A stretch of DNA of 64,000 nt from assembly GCF_900178525.1 (NCBI RefSeq), contig NZ_FXDJ01000009.1:890263-954262 (forward strand). Direction: 5' to 3'. Within the stretch, counting starts at the first letter, position 1. Each line of letters starts with the position of its first letter. The notes under the pieces are model-generated. The model did not search any database. It was given only the letters and a program-made list of their open reading frames with translations, and was not told where the DNA came from. The DNA is from Massilibacteroides vaginae. Its GTDB lineage: Bacteria; Bacteroidota; Bacteroidia; Bacteroidales; Tannerellaceae. Shown here piece by piece: positions 36,054-44,055 of the stretch. The translations under genes were made by a program, and so were the position numbers.

Positions 36054-36632
36054 ATGAAAATGAAAAATATAGCTGTTTTCGCTTCCGGCTCGGGTAGTAA
36101 CGCTGAAAATATCGCCCGATATTTCTCTAATAGTGATAATGTTAGAGTGGCCCTGATTCTGTCGAACAATTCGAAAGCTGGTGTGCACGAACGGATGAAG
36201 AAATTAGGAATACCTTCACTGACTTTCTCCGGGGCTGAATTCGCGGAAGGTAGTGCGATACTTTCCAAGCTGAAAGAATATGCTATCGACCTGATCGTTT
36301 TGGCCGGATATATGAATAAGATAACTACCCCTATTTTACAAGCCTATCCCGGACGCATCATTAATATACATCCTGCCTTATTGCCTAAATTCGGTGGTAA
36401 AGGTATGTACGGTATGCATGTGCATGAGGCGGTTGTAGCTGAGGGCGAAAAAGAATCCGGCATCACGATTCATTATGTAAATGAGAATTACGATGAAGGG
36501 GCTCCAATCTTTCAGGCCACCTGTCCTGTTTTACCCGACGACAACGCCGAAATGGTAGCAAACAAAGTACATGCGTTGGAATACGAACATTTTCCGCGTG
36601 TTATTAAGGAAGTGTTGAATACTATTTCCTGA
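36054..36632 (+). CDS. purN: Phosphoribosylglycinamide formyltransferase
   Basis: 192 residues. ASGSGSNAENI (10-formyl-THF transferase start), INIHPALLPKFGG with the catalytic His and Asn, and ESGITIHYVNENYDEGAPIFQ are PurN signatures. It formylates GAR in purine synthesis. The start is the ATG at 36054 or the one two codons on. It is divergent from acpP. Confidence 0.92.
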   Translation: MKMKNIAVFASGSGSNAENIARYFSNSDNVRVALILSNNSKAGVHERMKKLGIPSLTFSGAEFAEGSAILSKLKEYAIDLIVLAGYMNKITTPILQAYPGRIINIHPALLPKFGGKGMYGMHVHEAVVAEGEKESGITIHYVNENYDEGAPIFQATCPVLPDDNAEMVANKVHALEYEHFPRVIKEVLNTIS

Positions 36633-36640
36633 TATCTCGA

Positions 36641-36814
36641 TTATATCTGCAGAATAACTTTTCCTATCGCAAGGCAGGGAAACCTTGCCGGAATTGTTCG
36701 AATCTGCCATTCTACTGTTCCCTCGCCTATGGAAGGATCGGAACAGAACCGGTGTCTGCGGAATAGTATTTCAATCTCCCACAACCGCCCAATATCCTCC
36801 TCTTGCCGATCCAT
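36641..36814 (-). CDS. Possible small protein or gene remnant
   Basis: An ATG-started frame of 57 residues (MDRQEEDIGRLWEIEILF...) on the opposite strand just after purN. Composition is protein-like, with charged and hydrophobic residues mixed, but no family is recognised and no clear promoter is seen. The remaining intergenic stretch (36815-37073) contains GGTAGT repeats ending in the palindrome GGTAGTACTACC (about 36930), then the hairpins and promoter listed separately. Confidence 0.22.
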   Translation of the reverse strand: MDRQEEDIGRLWEIEILFRRHRFCSDPSIGEGTVEWQIRTIPARFPCLAIGKVILQI

Positions 36815-36973
36815 GACGAACAATGCCCCCTTCTGTTGTCATTTTCTGAAGATGATATTTAACAAAGATAGAGAATAAATTTATTTTAGGGTAGTCATCA
36901 GGGTAGTTTAATTGAGGTAGTACTACCCAATAAATTTCTCTTCATAGCAATATAATAAACTTGCGGTAGGGAT

Positions 36974-37006
36974 ATACCATAATCATGGTATTGCCGCGAG
37001 GGCAAT
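36974..37006. promoter_or_regulatory. Two consecutive hairpins upstream of the PstS-like gene
   Basis: ATACCAT (36974-36980) pairs with ATGGTAT (36985-36991) around AATC, immediately followed by ATTGCC (36990-36995) pairing with GGCAAT (37001-37006). They end 13 bases before the -33 element of the promoter, a position where an activator or repressor could bind. Confidence 0.4.
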
Positions 37007-37018
37007 ATGGAGAATATC

Positions 37019-37051
37019 TTTGCCACGGATATTAGTTATAAAATAAGTTTG
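37019..37051 (+). promoter_or_regulatory. Bacteroidota promoter for the PstS-like/SusCD genes
   Basis: TTTG (37019-37022), 21-base spacer, TAAGTTTG (37044-37051), an exact fit to the two-part consensus. Transcription would start near 37058, giving a leader of about 16 bases before the ATG at 37074. Confidence 0.65.
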
Positions 37052-37073
37052 ATTTTTTAAATTTTACAAAACT

Positions 37074-37985
37074 ATGAATTTGTTGAAGTCTTTTGTTGTT
37101 TTAGTACTCCTTCTGGCATCAGGTACAGCTTTACATGCTGAGTCCGGATCAAAAGAAGTTATCTACATTAAAAGCGAACGTTTCGCTACTCCTTTGATTC
37201 AAAAATGGATCGAGGAATATAAAAAAGTGAATAACCAGGTAGATATACGTATAGCTGATAAGCATACTGAAACGAAGGATATCCGAATGCAACTAACAAC
37301 AGCAGACAATCCGAAAGTGGAAAAAAACGAATTCGTAAACAATTGGGGGCGTTACGCCTTGCTTCCTGTGGCAAATAAGGAAAGCGACCTTTTAGAAAAG
37401 AGCAAGGTGAACGAGAAAACGCTGAAGGCTATTTTCTTTGAACAAAGTATTCCGGAAGATAAAAGCAAAGAGAATAAGGATATACCGGTTTCTGTTTATT
37501 CCGGAGCGGGAAAAGCGTCTTTTTCTCCTGTTTTTGCTTCTTTTTTAGGTGCTGACAACAGCGAATGGAAAGGAAAGAAAATTGCCGGAGACGATGCTTT
37601 TCTGATCAACGCGATTCAAAAAGACAAGCAAGGGATAACGGTAAACAGCCTGAATTACATTTACGATTTTTCGAATCAGGAGCTTAAGGCCAACATCGCT
37701 ATTCTTCCGGTGGCTACAAAGAAAGAGCATAAAGAAGTGCTGGAAAAAGCAGAACTCAATGAAGTGATCAGTCTGCTGGAAAATGAAAAAGTAGCGCTGA
37801 TCCCTGTTGGAAACCTCGGCATTAAATACGAAAAAAACAACACTGAAGTAAGAGCCTTCGCTAAATGGATATTGTCTGAAGGTATTAGCCACAATCATGC
37901 ATTCGGTTTCCTGAAGCCGAAACAAGAGGAACTTGTAGCAGAAATCAATCGCATAGAAAAACTTGAGCTTACTTCCCTTTATTAA
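37074..37985 (+). CDS. Periplasmic phosphate-binding-like (PstS superfamily) protein
   Basis: 303 residues with a signal peptide (1-22). The order of strands and loops (YIKSERFATPLIQKWIEEY, then RYALLPVANKES, then VSVYSGAGKASFSPVFASFL) resembles PstS-like substrate-binding proteins, and the C-terminal AKWILSEGISHNHAFGFL fits too. No Pst permease genes are nearby. The following genes encode a SusC/SusD pair, so it may hand an outer-membrane-captured ligand on or sense it. The ligand is unknown. Confidence 0.6.
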   Translation: MNLLKSFVVLVLLLASGTALHAESGSKEVIYIKSERFATPLIQKWIEEYKKVNNQVDIRIADKHTETKDIRMQLTTADNPKVEKNEFVNNWGRYALLPVANKESDLLEKSKVNEKTLKAIFFEQSIPEDKSKENKDIPVSVYSGAGKASFSPVFASFLGADNSEWKGKKIAGDDAFLINAIQKDKQGITVNSLNYIYDFSNQELKANIAILPVATKKEHKEVLEKAELNEVISLLENEKVALIPVGNLGIKYEKNNTEVRAFAKWILSEGISHNHAFGFLKPKQEELVAEINRIEKLELTSLY

Positions 37986-38019
37986 TTCCAACATAAAGTA
38001 TATTTTGCTTTTTCCATAT

Positions 38020-38085
38020 ATATAGAAAAACTTTACCACAGATATAGAAAAGTTTTTCCACAGATATAGAAAAAGAGAAATATCC
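38020..38085. repeat. 22-base tandem array upstream of the SusC gene
   Basis: Three units at a 22-base period starting at 38020, 38042 and 38064, each opening ATATAGAAAA; the first two end CCACAG. The third runs into AGAAATATCCTTTATGTAAG, whose reverse complement resembles the unit of the 21-base array at 21153-21215. It lies between the PstS-like gene and susC, within the likely control region. The rest of 37986-38178 shows no clear promoter match. Confidence 0.75.
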
Positions 38086-38178
38086 TTTATGTAAGAAAAG
38101 TTTTCCTTTACGTCGATAGAAATGATGTAAAGCGCATAGACGAAGAATAGGTTATACAAAAAAAATCACCCGAAAATT

Positions 38179-41100
38179 ATGTTAGCAAATAAAAGTATAC
38201 GTCTTTTTAAAAGAAAGACGCTGGGATCTGTATTGTTTTTTCTCACCGCGTTTCCGTTGGGTTCTTTAGCGCAGATTACAATCAACGGCAATGTAACTGA
38301 TCAGAAAACCGGAGAATCTATAATCGGTGCAGCCGTTATTATAAAATCGACAACAACCGGAGTAACAACCGATATGGATGGAAATTTTTCCATTAGTACG
38401 GATCAAAGTCTGCCACTCACATTGGATATCCGCCTCATCGGTTACCGAAATCAGGAAGTGGATGTGTACGACACGGAGGAATCTATCCGGATTGTACTGA
38501 TTGAGAATCACAACTTATTGAGCGAAGTTGTGGTTACGGGTGTTGCGCAAGGCACTACGCGCAAGAAGCTTTCTTTCGCGCTTACCAAAATAGACAACGA
38601 GCTTATCAATACTGTTCCGGCCACGGATGCTTCTACTTCGTTGAGAGGGAAAGTAGCCGGACTGAGGATCGACCAGTCTGATGGAAACAAAGGGGCTACC
38701 GTTTATCTGAGGGGTGCGAAGTCTATCTCCGGCAATATCGAGCCGTTGATTGTTGTAGACGGTTTTGTTACCGGACTGTCGTTGTCGGATATTAATCCCG
38801 GTGATATCGAAAACATTGAAGTTGTTAAAGGTGCAGCCGCTTCAGCGTTATATGGAACGCGGGGTGAAGGCGGGGTTATTCAGGTGATCACGAAGAAAGG
38901 AAAAGGTGATAAAATATCGGTCGTTGTTGATAATGAGATAGGTTTTAACAGTGTGCAGCATATCCCTGTTACTTCCCGGCTCCATCATTACAGGGTAAAC
39001 GCGGATAATTCTTTCGCACTAACTGCCGGCGCGCGTACAATAGATTATCAGGATAACGGTTTTTCGGTAAATCTGCATCCGTATAAAGACAACTATGATA
39101 ATGTAGGCTACGTACTGCGAGACCGGGTGTATTATTCTAATGCTATTTCATTAGCCTCAAGCGGAGAGAGGTATAATTTTTACACGTCGGTGCAGAATCA
39201 ATCCAAAGGCAGTGTTTCAGACGCGATAGACTCGGACACCAGACAGAGCTTCCTGTTAAATCTCGGGTATAAATTAACAAGTGCTTTGGATCTGGATCTG
39301 ACAACCCAATACAGTCATGAAAACACGCCCTCTTCTGTAACATCCGACGGGAGCGACGGACTGCTTTACTCCACCTTGCTTCTTGAGCCGTTTGTAAACC
39401 TGAAGCAGCGAGGTAGTGACGGCAATTATTTGTTAGCACCCGATGGTAGTGAATTATTGCTTACCAGGTTGCCGAATCCTTTATACGAGTTGACTACACG
39501 AGAGTATTCGTATAAGACGGAAAACCTCCTGCTCGGCGGGAAATTAAGATACCAGATTACCGACAAGTTGAGTGCCGAAGGTTCGTATTCTATTCAAAAA
39601 CAATTCTTCAATTCGGAAAATTATTATCCGATAGGTTATCAGACTACTTCTGTTGATGTAACGAAGAACAATGGATACTACGGTAAAGAAACACGACGCG
39701 TCAGCACCAGAAACGGACAATTCCAATTGAACTACAATCAGACTTTCGGAAACGTAGACTTTGGCGCGGCATTAAAATCGGTTTATGAAGCCACCGATTT
39801 AGAGGGATTTAGCGCTAACGGATACAACCTGACCGCCCCTGTTAAATCGTTGAATGTAACCGAGGCGGCAACCAGAACCACCACTTCGGATTGGGCGAAA
39901 ACGGTAAACTATGGTTATTTTCTGAACCTGAAGGCAGGTTGGAAAGACAAGTTATTCATTGATTTGTTGGGTCGTTTGGATGAAAGTTCTCGTTTTGGAA
40001 GCAATGTCGGTCTGGCGTTTTTCCCTCGCGCGGCTTTGGCTTATCGCTTAACGGAGGATATTAAACTCCATCCGATTAGTGAATTTAAAATCCGTGTTGC
40101 TTATGGTCAGGCGGGCAGTCTGCCTCCTTTCGGTGCGAAAGACAGCAAAGTAACCTTGACCAGTTCGGGCGGAGTAAGCTATACGCAGAATGACAACACG
40201 GATTTGAAACGTGCCGTAACAGAAGAAACCGAAATCGGTTTTGACGCGATTGTAGCGAACTGGCTGAATGTGCAATTCAACTATGCTTTTTCAAACAGTA
40301 AGCATGACTTTATTCAGGTGCCTTCGTTTGCACCTATCTCAGGTTCTGCCACTATTTATGATAATCTGGGAGAGGTAAAGTCGCACTCCATTGAGCTTGA
40401 ATTAGGCGGACGGGTACTCGAAAACAAGAAATTCTCCTGGACCACGGGGCTCACATTCAGTCGCGTACGGAGCGAGATTACCTCGCTGGGAGATGTGCCC
40501 GAATTTACCGATGGCGACTACAGGCGCGCAGTTGGGCTGAGTACTTCCGCCATCTGGGGGTACGGAATATTCACAGACTTAGCTCAGTTGAAAACAAACC
40601 AAAACGGCTTTGTGGTGAATGCAGGAGATGGTACAAAAACTGTGGCCGATTATGTGCTGAACGATGTTGGTATTGTTGTTGAGAAAAGCAAATTGGGTAC
40701 GGCAAATGAGCAACCGGTGTTCTATGTGGATGAAAAAACAGGAAACACAAAACTAATTGGAGACGCGCAACCGGATTTCATCGTCGGGTTTACCAACACA
40801 TTCACTTACGGACCTCTCTCCCTGTATTTTGCATTAGACTGGAAACAAGGAGGTCAGAAATATAACGAAACAGTTCAGTACCTGACTTACTTATATCGTT
40901 CTGAATTTTCGGATAGAACCGCGCGGATGGGGTATCCGTTAAACTTTACCACACAGGTTTTCAATGCACAGCTTCCTACCGACTATTGGGTTGAAAGCAG
41001 TACCTACCTGGCTTTACGCGAAGTGGCCTTATCCTACGAGTTGCCGGTTGAAAAACTTGGATTGAAAAAATTAGTCAAGAACGCTCGTTTTTCTTTGGTA

Positions 41101-41238
41101 GGCCGTAATTTATTTACACTGACAAACTTTACCGGTGTAAATGTTGACGGAGAAGGTAAAACTAATGTACGCGCGGGAGACTTCTTCAACTATCCGACCT
41201 ATCGCATCATTTCCGGTAAATTAACCATTCAGTTTTAA
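38179..41238 (+). CDS. SusC/RagA family TonB-linked outer-membrane protein
   Basis: 1019 residues. Signal peptide, then a carboxypeptidase-regulatory-like domain (ITINGNVTDQKTGESIIGA), then the plug (LSEVVVTGVAQGTTRKKLS, NPGDIENIEVVKGAAASALYG, VIQVITKKG) and a long beta-barrel ending in an aromatic residue (KLTIQF). It takes up a ligand through the outer membrane using TonB energy. With the SusD-like gene 14 bases downstream it forms the usual pair. No glycoside hydrolase is adjacent, so the substrate need not be a glycan. Confidence 0.92.
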   Translation: MLANKSIRLFKRKTLGSVLFFLTAFPLGSLAQITINGNVTDQKTGESIIGAAVIIKSTTTGVTTDMDGNFSISTDQSLPLTLDIRLIGYRNQEVDVYDTEESIRIVLIENHNLLSEVVVTGVAQGTTRKKLSFALTKIDNELINTVPATDASTSLRGKVAGLRIDQSDGNKGATVYLRGAKSISGNIEPLIVVDGFVTGLSLSDINPGDIENIEVVKGAAASALYGTRGEGGVIQVITKKGKGDKISVVVDNEIGFNSVQHIPVTSRLHHYRVNADNSFALTAGARTIDYQDNGFSVNLHPYKDNYDNVGYVLRDRVYYSNAISLASSGERYNFYTSVQNQSKGSVSDAIDSDTRQSFLLNLGYKLTSALDLDLTTQYSHENTPSSVTSDGSDGLLYSTLLLEPFVNLKQRGSDGNYLLAPDGSELLLTRLPNPLYELTTREYSYKTENLLLGGKLRYQITDKLSAEGSYSIQKQFFNSENYYPIGYQTTSVDVTKNNGYYGKETRRVSTRNGQFQLNYNQTFGNVDFGAALKSVYEATDLEGFSANGYNLTAPVKSLNVTEAATRTTTSDWAKTVNYGYFLNLKAGWKDKLFIDLLGRLDESSRFGSNVGLAFFPRAALAYRLTEDIKLHPISEFKIRVAYGQAGSLPPFGAKDSKVTLTSSGGVSYTQNDNTDLKRAVTEETEIGFDAIVANWLNVQFNYAFSNSKHDFIQVPSFAPISGSATIYDNLGEVKSHSIELELGGRVLENKKFSWTTGLTFSRVRSEITSLGDVPEFTDGDYRRAVGLSTSAIWGYGIFTDLAQLKTNQNGFVVNAGDGTKTVADYVLNDVGIVVEKSKLGTANEQPVFYVDEKTGNTKLIGDAQPDFIVGFTNTFTYGPLSLYFALDWKQGGQKYNETVQYLTYLYRSEFSDRTARMGYPLNFTTQVFNAQLPTDYWVESSTYLALREVALSYELPVEKLGLKKLVKNARFSLVGRNLFTLTNFTGVNVDGEGKTNVRAGDFFNYPTYRIISGKLTIQF

Positions 41239-41252
41239 TAAATAAAAAAGAT

Positions 41253-42776
41253 ATGAAAGCATTACTATACATAGCCGCCATGGCAACTGTCCTTACCTCG
41301 TGCGAATCGCTCGATTTTGACGATCCTTCTACCTTAACGAACAACGAAGCTGCCGAGAAAATAAAAAGTTTCGGTTATTCGCTAACAACAAGTAGCGTGC
41401 AAACCACATTCAGCACAACAACTGCCGCTGCCGGTGTAAATATCAGTTTACTGGCAGACCAGACAACAAATACCAACGGAAATGGTTCCTGGTGGGATTA
41501 TTCAAAAGAACCCAGAGTAAGACTGGTGAATAATTCAGCAGCAAGAGGATACGGTGCATCAATCGCTCCGCTTTACACTAATTTTTATCAGGCTAATCTG
41601 GATGCGACAAAAGTAATCGACTTGATTGAAAACCGGCAAATCAAAGCGTATGACGACGCGGGCAAAGACCGGACCACCGACTGCCTGATCGGAGCCTATT
41701 ACGCGAAAGGAGTATCTCAAGGCTATCTTGGCGTGATCTACGATCGTGGAATTATTGTAGACGAGGTGACTGTGAGCGAACGCGCTTTCCCAAATTCGTA
41801 CAAAGACCTTGTCGAAAACGGCGTTAAGCTACTCGATAAAGCTATTCAGCTGGCAGAAACCTCTTCCGATTTCAATTTCGACTTTCTTATAGAAACTCCG
41901 ATCAGCAAGGAGCAGTTCGTCAAGCTGGCCAATTCGATAGCGGCCCGCATCCTTTCTTCGCAAGCAAGAGAAAAAGCTGAAGCCGATGCTTTAGGTGATG
42001 AACATTGGCGTCGCGTATTGGCATACGCCGAAAAAGGATTTGACGCGGATTTCCTGATCACGACTGTTTCAGGAGGTTATTATAATGCGCTGGTAGACCG
42101 TTTGGTGTATATATACAGCGGAGCTGCCTATCTGCCGCTCGACATAAAAATTCCGCATCTGGCAGATAAGACCGGAACTTACCCGGATGCCTATCCCAAA
42201 GACGCGACAATCCTTGCTCCTGTTGTAACAGACGACCGGCGCTTTGATGAATATTTCGGTTATTCTACAAATTTCGGTATACTTCTTGAAGCACGCGGAC
42301 GAGATCTGTTCAGCAACTATTATCGTAAAAGATGGGCAAACAACAGCAACAGTCTGAATGTTCCGGGCGCCATCAATCCTTATTTCCTTGCGGAAGAAGT
42401 GCGACTACTCCGTGCCGAAGCTAAACTCCGGCTGAAAGACTACACAGGAGCTGCCGCGGAACTGAATGCATCGACGGCTTCCCGCAAAAGTAAAGGATTA
42501 CTGCCCGACGTGGCAGCTACGGAAAGCACCCTGAGGGATGCCCTGCATTATGAATACGCAATCGAAATCGACGGAGCAGGAGGAGTATTTGTTCCCTTTA
42601 CCTTCTTAAGGAGAAACGACCTGTTGCAAGAAGGAACACCAACACAATATCCCATACCTCAAAAACAACTGGAGTTAATCGGTGTCGATTTATATAGCTT
42701 CGGAGGTATAGAATACGCCGGCGAAACTGGTATATACGGCGAATTAGCCACAGCAAAGGGTAATGGATGGAAATGA
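41253..42776 (+). CDS. SusD/RagB family surface lipoprotein
   Basis: 507 residues. Lipobox LTSC (Cys17). The N-terminal TPR-like helical repeats (YTNFYQANLDATKVIDLI, LLDKAIQLAE) and the C-terminal EEVRLLRAEAKLRL segment are typical of SusD. It caps the SusC barrel and binds the ligand. The C-terminus lists IPIPQ-like motifs (PTQYPIPQKQL), as in the family. Confidence 0.88.
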   Translation: MKALLYIAAMATVLTSCESLDFDDPSTLTNNEAAEKIKSFGYSLTTSSVQTTFSTTTAAAGVNISLLADQTTNTNGNGSWWDYSKEPRVRLVNNSAARGYGASIAPLYTNFYQANLDATKVIDLIENRQIKAYDDAGKDRTTDCLIGAYYAKGVSQGYLGVIYDRGIIVDEVTVSERAFPNSYKDLVENGVKLLDKAIQLAETSSDFNFDFLIETPISKEQFVKLANSIAARILSSQAREKAEADALGDEHWRRVLAYAEKGFDADFLITTVSGGYYNALVDRLVYIYSGAAYLPLDIKIPHLADKTGTYPDAYPKDATILAPVVTDDRRFDEYFGYSTNFGILLEARGRDLFSNYYRKRWANNSNSLNVPGAINPYFLAEEVRLLRAEAKLRLKDYTGAAAELNASTASRKSKGLLPDVAATESTLRDALHYEYAIEIDGAGGVFVPFTFLRRNDLLQEGTPTQYPIPQKQLELIGVDLYSFGGIEYAGETGIYGELATAKGNGWK

Positions 42777-42796
42777 TTAACTTATTTTCTTTTATA

Positions 42797-42836
42797 AATA
42801 AGAGGATGTCCAAAACTTTTTGGACACCCCCTTATT
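42797..42836. terminator. Bidirectional terminator between susD and pdxB
   Basis: AATAAG (42797-42802) pairs with CTTATT (42831-42836), and the inner GTCC/GGAC stem continues it with one mismatch. A T-run follows on the plus strand. It lies between two convergent genes. Confidence 0.75.
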
Positions 42837-42858
42837 CCTTTTTATGCCTTTTCATTTA

Positions 42859-43974
42859 TCAGGAAGAGACACGAAAACCTATATGCCGGAGCAAAACTTT
42901 TTCTTCCAGTCCGGCATTTATTACCGTATAAGCGGAAAATTCTCTTGGGTGCGGGTAGTTTGCCCGGAACCATTCGAATTTATTTGGTTCCTCCCGAAGG
43001 GCTTTGTCTATCTGTAACGGAGTAAAACTATGAAATATGGCCTGCTCTATTGGAGAATCCGTGTATTGTGTCAGGTTTATCTGAGGTTGAGCAGGTTGCG
43101 GTGGCAACACATCTTGTGTACGAACATCGGCTATCCCAAAGAAGGTACGGATATGCTCAAGGCAGGCACGTGTGGCATTGGCTTTTCCATCGGCCGAAAA
43201 GCCGGCAATATGTGGAGTCGCTATTGAAGCCAGCTCTATTAATCGCGAACTGATCTCCGGTTCTTTTTCCCAGCAATCCAGTATCAACTCACTAACCAGA
43301 CCGCTTTCTTTTGCCTGTATTAAGGCGTTCGTGTCATGAATGCCACCACGCGCGGCGTTCACAAACCAAGGTTTTCGGATAAGCTTATTGAAGAACGCCG
43401 TATTTGCCAGATGATAAGTGGGGTATTTCCCGTTTTTTTCCAATGGGGTATGCAGGGTAATAATATCTGCTTCTCGCGCAATTTGATCTAAGGAAACAAA
43501 TGCGCTACTTCCTTCCACTGCTGCTCGTGGAGGATCATGTAGCAAAACTCGCATTCCAAAAGCTTTACATAGTTTTTCAACTTCTTTTCCGACATGCCCT
43601 ACTCCTATAATTCCGATTGTTTGATCCTTCAACAGCACATGCTTTCGCAACGCGATCGTTAATAAGGAAGACAACACATATTGCGAAACAGAAACCGCAT
43701 TACATCCCGGAGCATTATACCACCGGATTCCGTTTTCCTCACAATACGCCGTATCAATATGATCAAATCCGATTGTAGCGGTTGTAATGAGTTTTACCCG
43801 GCTCCCTTCCAGCAATTCCCGCGTACATTTATTGATACTGCGCACAATCAGTGCATCGGCGTTTTTCACGGCCGCGGATGTAAATTCGTTGGACGAAAGA
43901 TAGGAGACTTCCGCAAAGTCTTCGGGTATTCCTTTTAGAAAAGGTATCGTTGTGTCGGCTACTATTTTTATCAT
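42859..43974 (-). CDS. pdxB: 4-phosphoerythronate dehydrogenase
   Basis: 371 residues from the ATG at 43974; the codon just before it is TTG and adds only one residue. GIIGVGHVGKEVEKL is the NAD Rossmann motif, LLHDPPRA the following loop, and TPHIAGFSADGKANA holds the catalytic His and the PdxB-specific ending. The C-terminal extension beyond the D-2-hydroxyacid dehydrogenase core is the PdxB dimerisation domain. It acts in the DXP-dependent route to pyridoxal phosphate. Confidence 0.9.
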   Translation of the reverse strand: MIKIVADTTIPFLKGIPEDFAEVSYLSSNEFTSAAVKNADALIVRSINKCTRELLEGSRVKLITTATIGFDHIDTAYCEENGIRWYNAPGCNAVSVSQYVLSSLLTIALRKHVLLKDQTIGIIGVGHVGKEVEKLCKAFGMRVLLHDPPRAAVEGSSAFVSLDQIAREADIITLHTPLEKNGKYPTYHLANTAFFNKLIRKPWFVNAARGGIHDTNALIQAKESGLVSELILDCWEKEPEISSRLIELASIATPHIAGFSADGKANATRACLEHIRTFFGIADVRTQDVLPPQPAQPQINLTQYTDSPIEQAIFHSFTPLQIDKALREEPNKFEWFRANYPHPREFSAYTVINAGLEEKVLLRHIGFRVSS

Positions 43975-44002
43975 CAATTTCGATTAAACGTTCTTTGAGG
44001 CG

Positions 44003-44031
44003 TTGCGACAAAGATAAATAACATATCTTTA
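44003..44031 (+). promoter_or_regulatory. Candidate promoter of the SNF2 gene, overlapping the pdxB promoter
   Basis: Plus strand: TTG (44003-44005), 18-base spacer, TATCTTTA (44024-44031, one mismatch). Minus strand in the same stretch: TATCTTTG (44016-44009) is an exact -7 box for pdxB, with its TTG at a short 15-base spacing. The two divergent promoters thus overlap. Confidence 0.42.
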
Positions 44032-44055
44032 CAAGATTGAATTGGAGGTACCTTT

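Noticed and set aside
37545-38159. Minus-strand gene of 204 residues
   Set aside because: It is antisense to the PstS-like gene and its upstream region, rich in Phe, Tyr and Ile as expected for an antisense frame, and matches no family.
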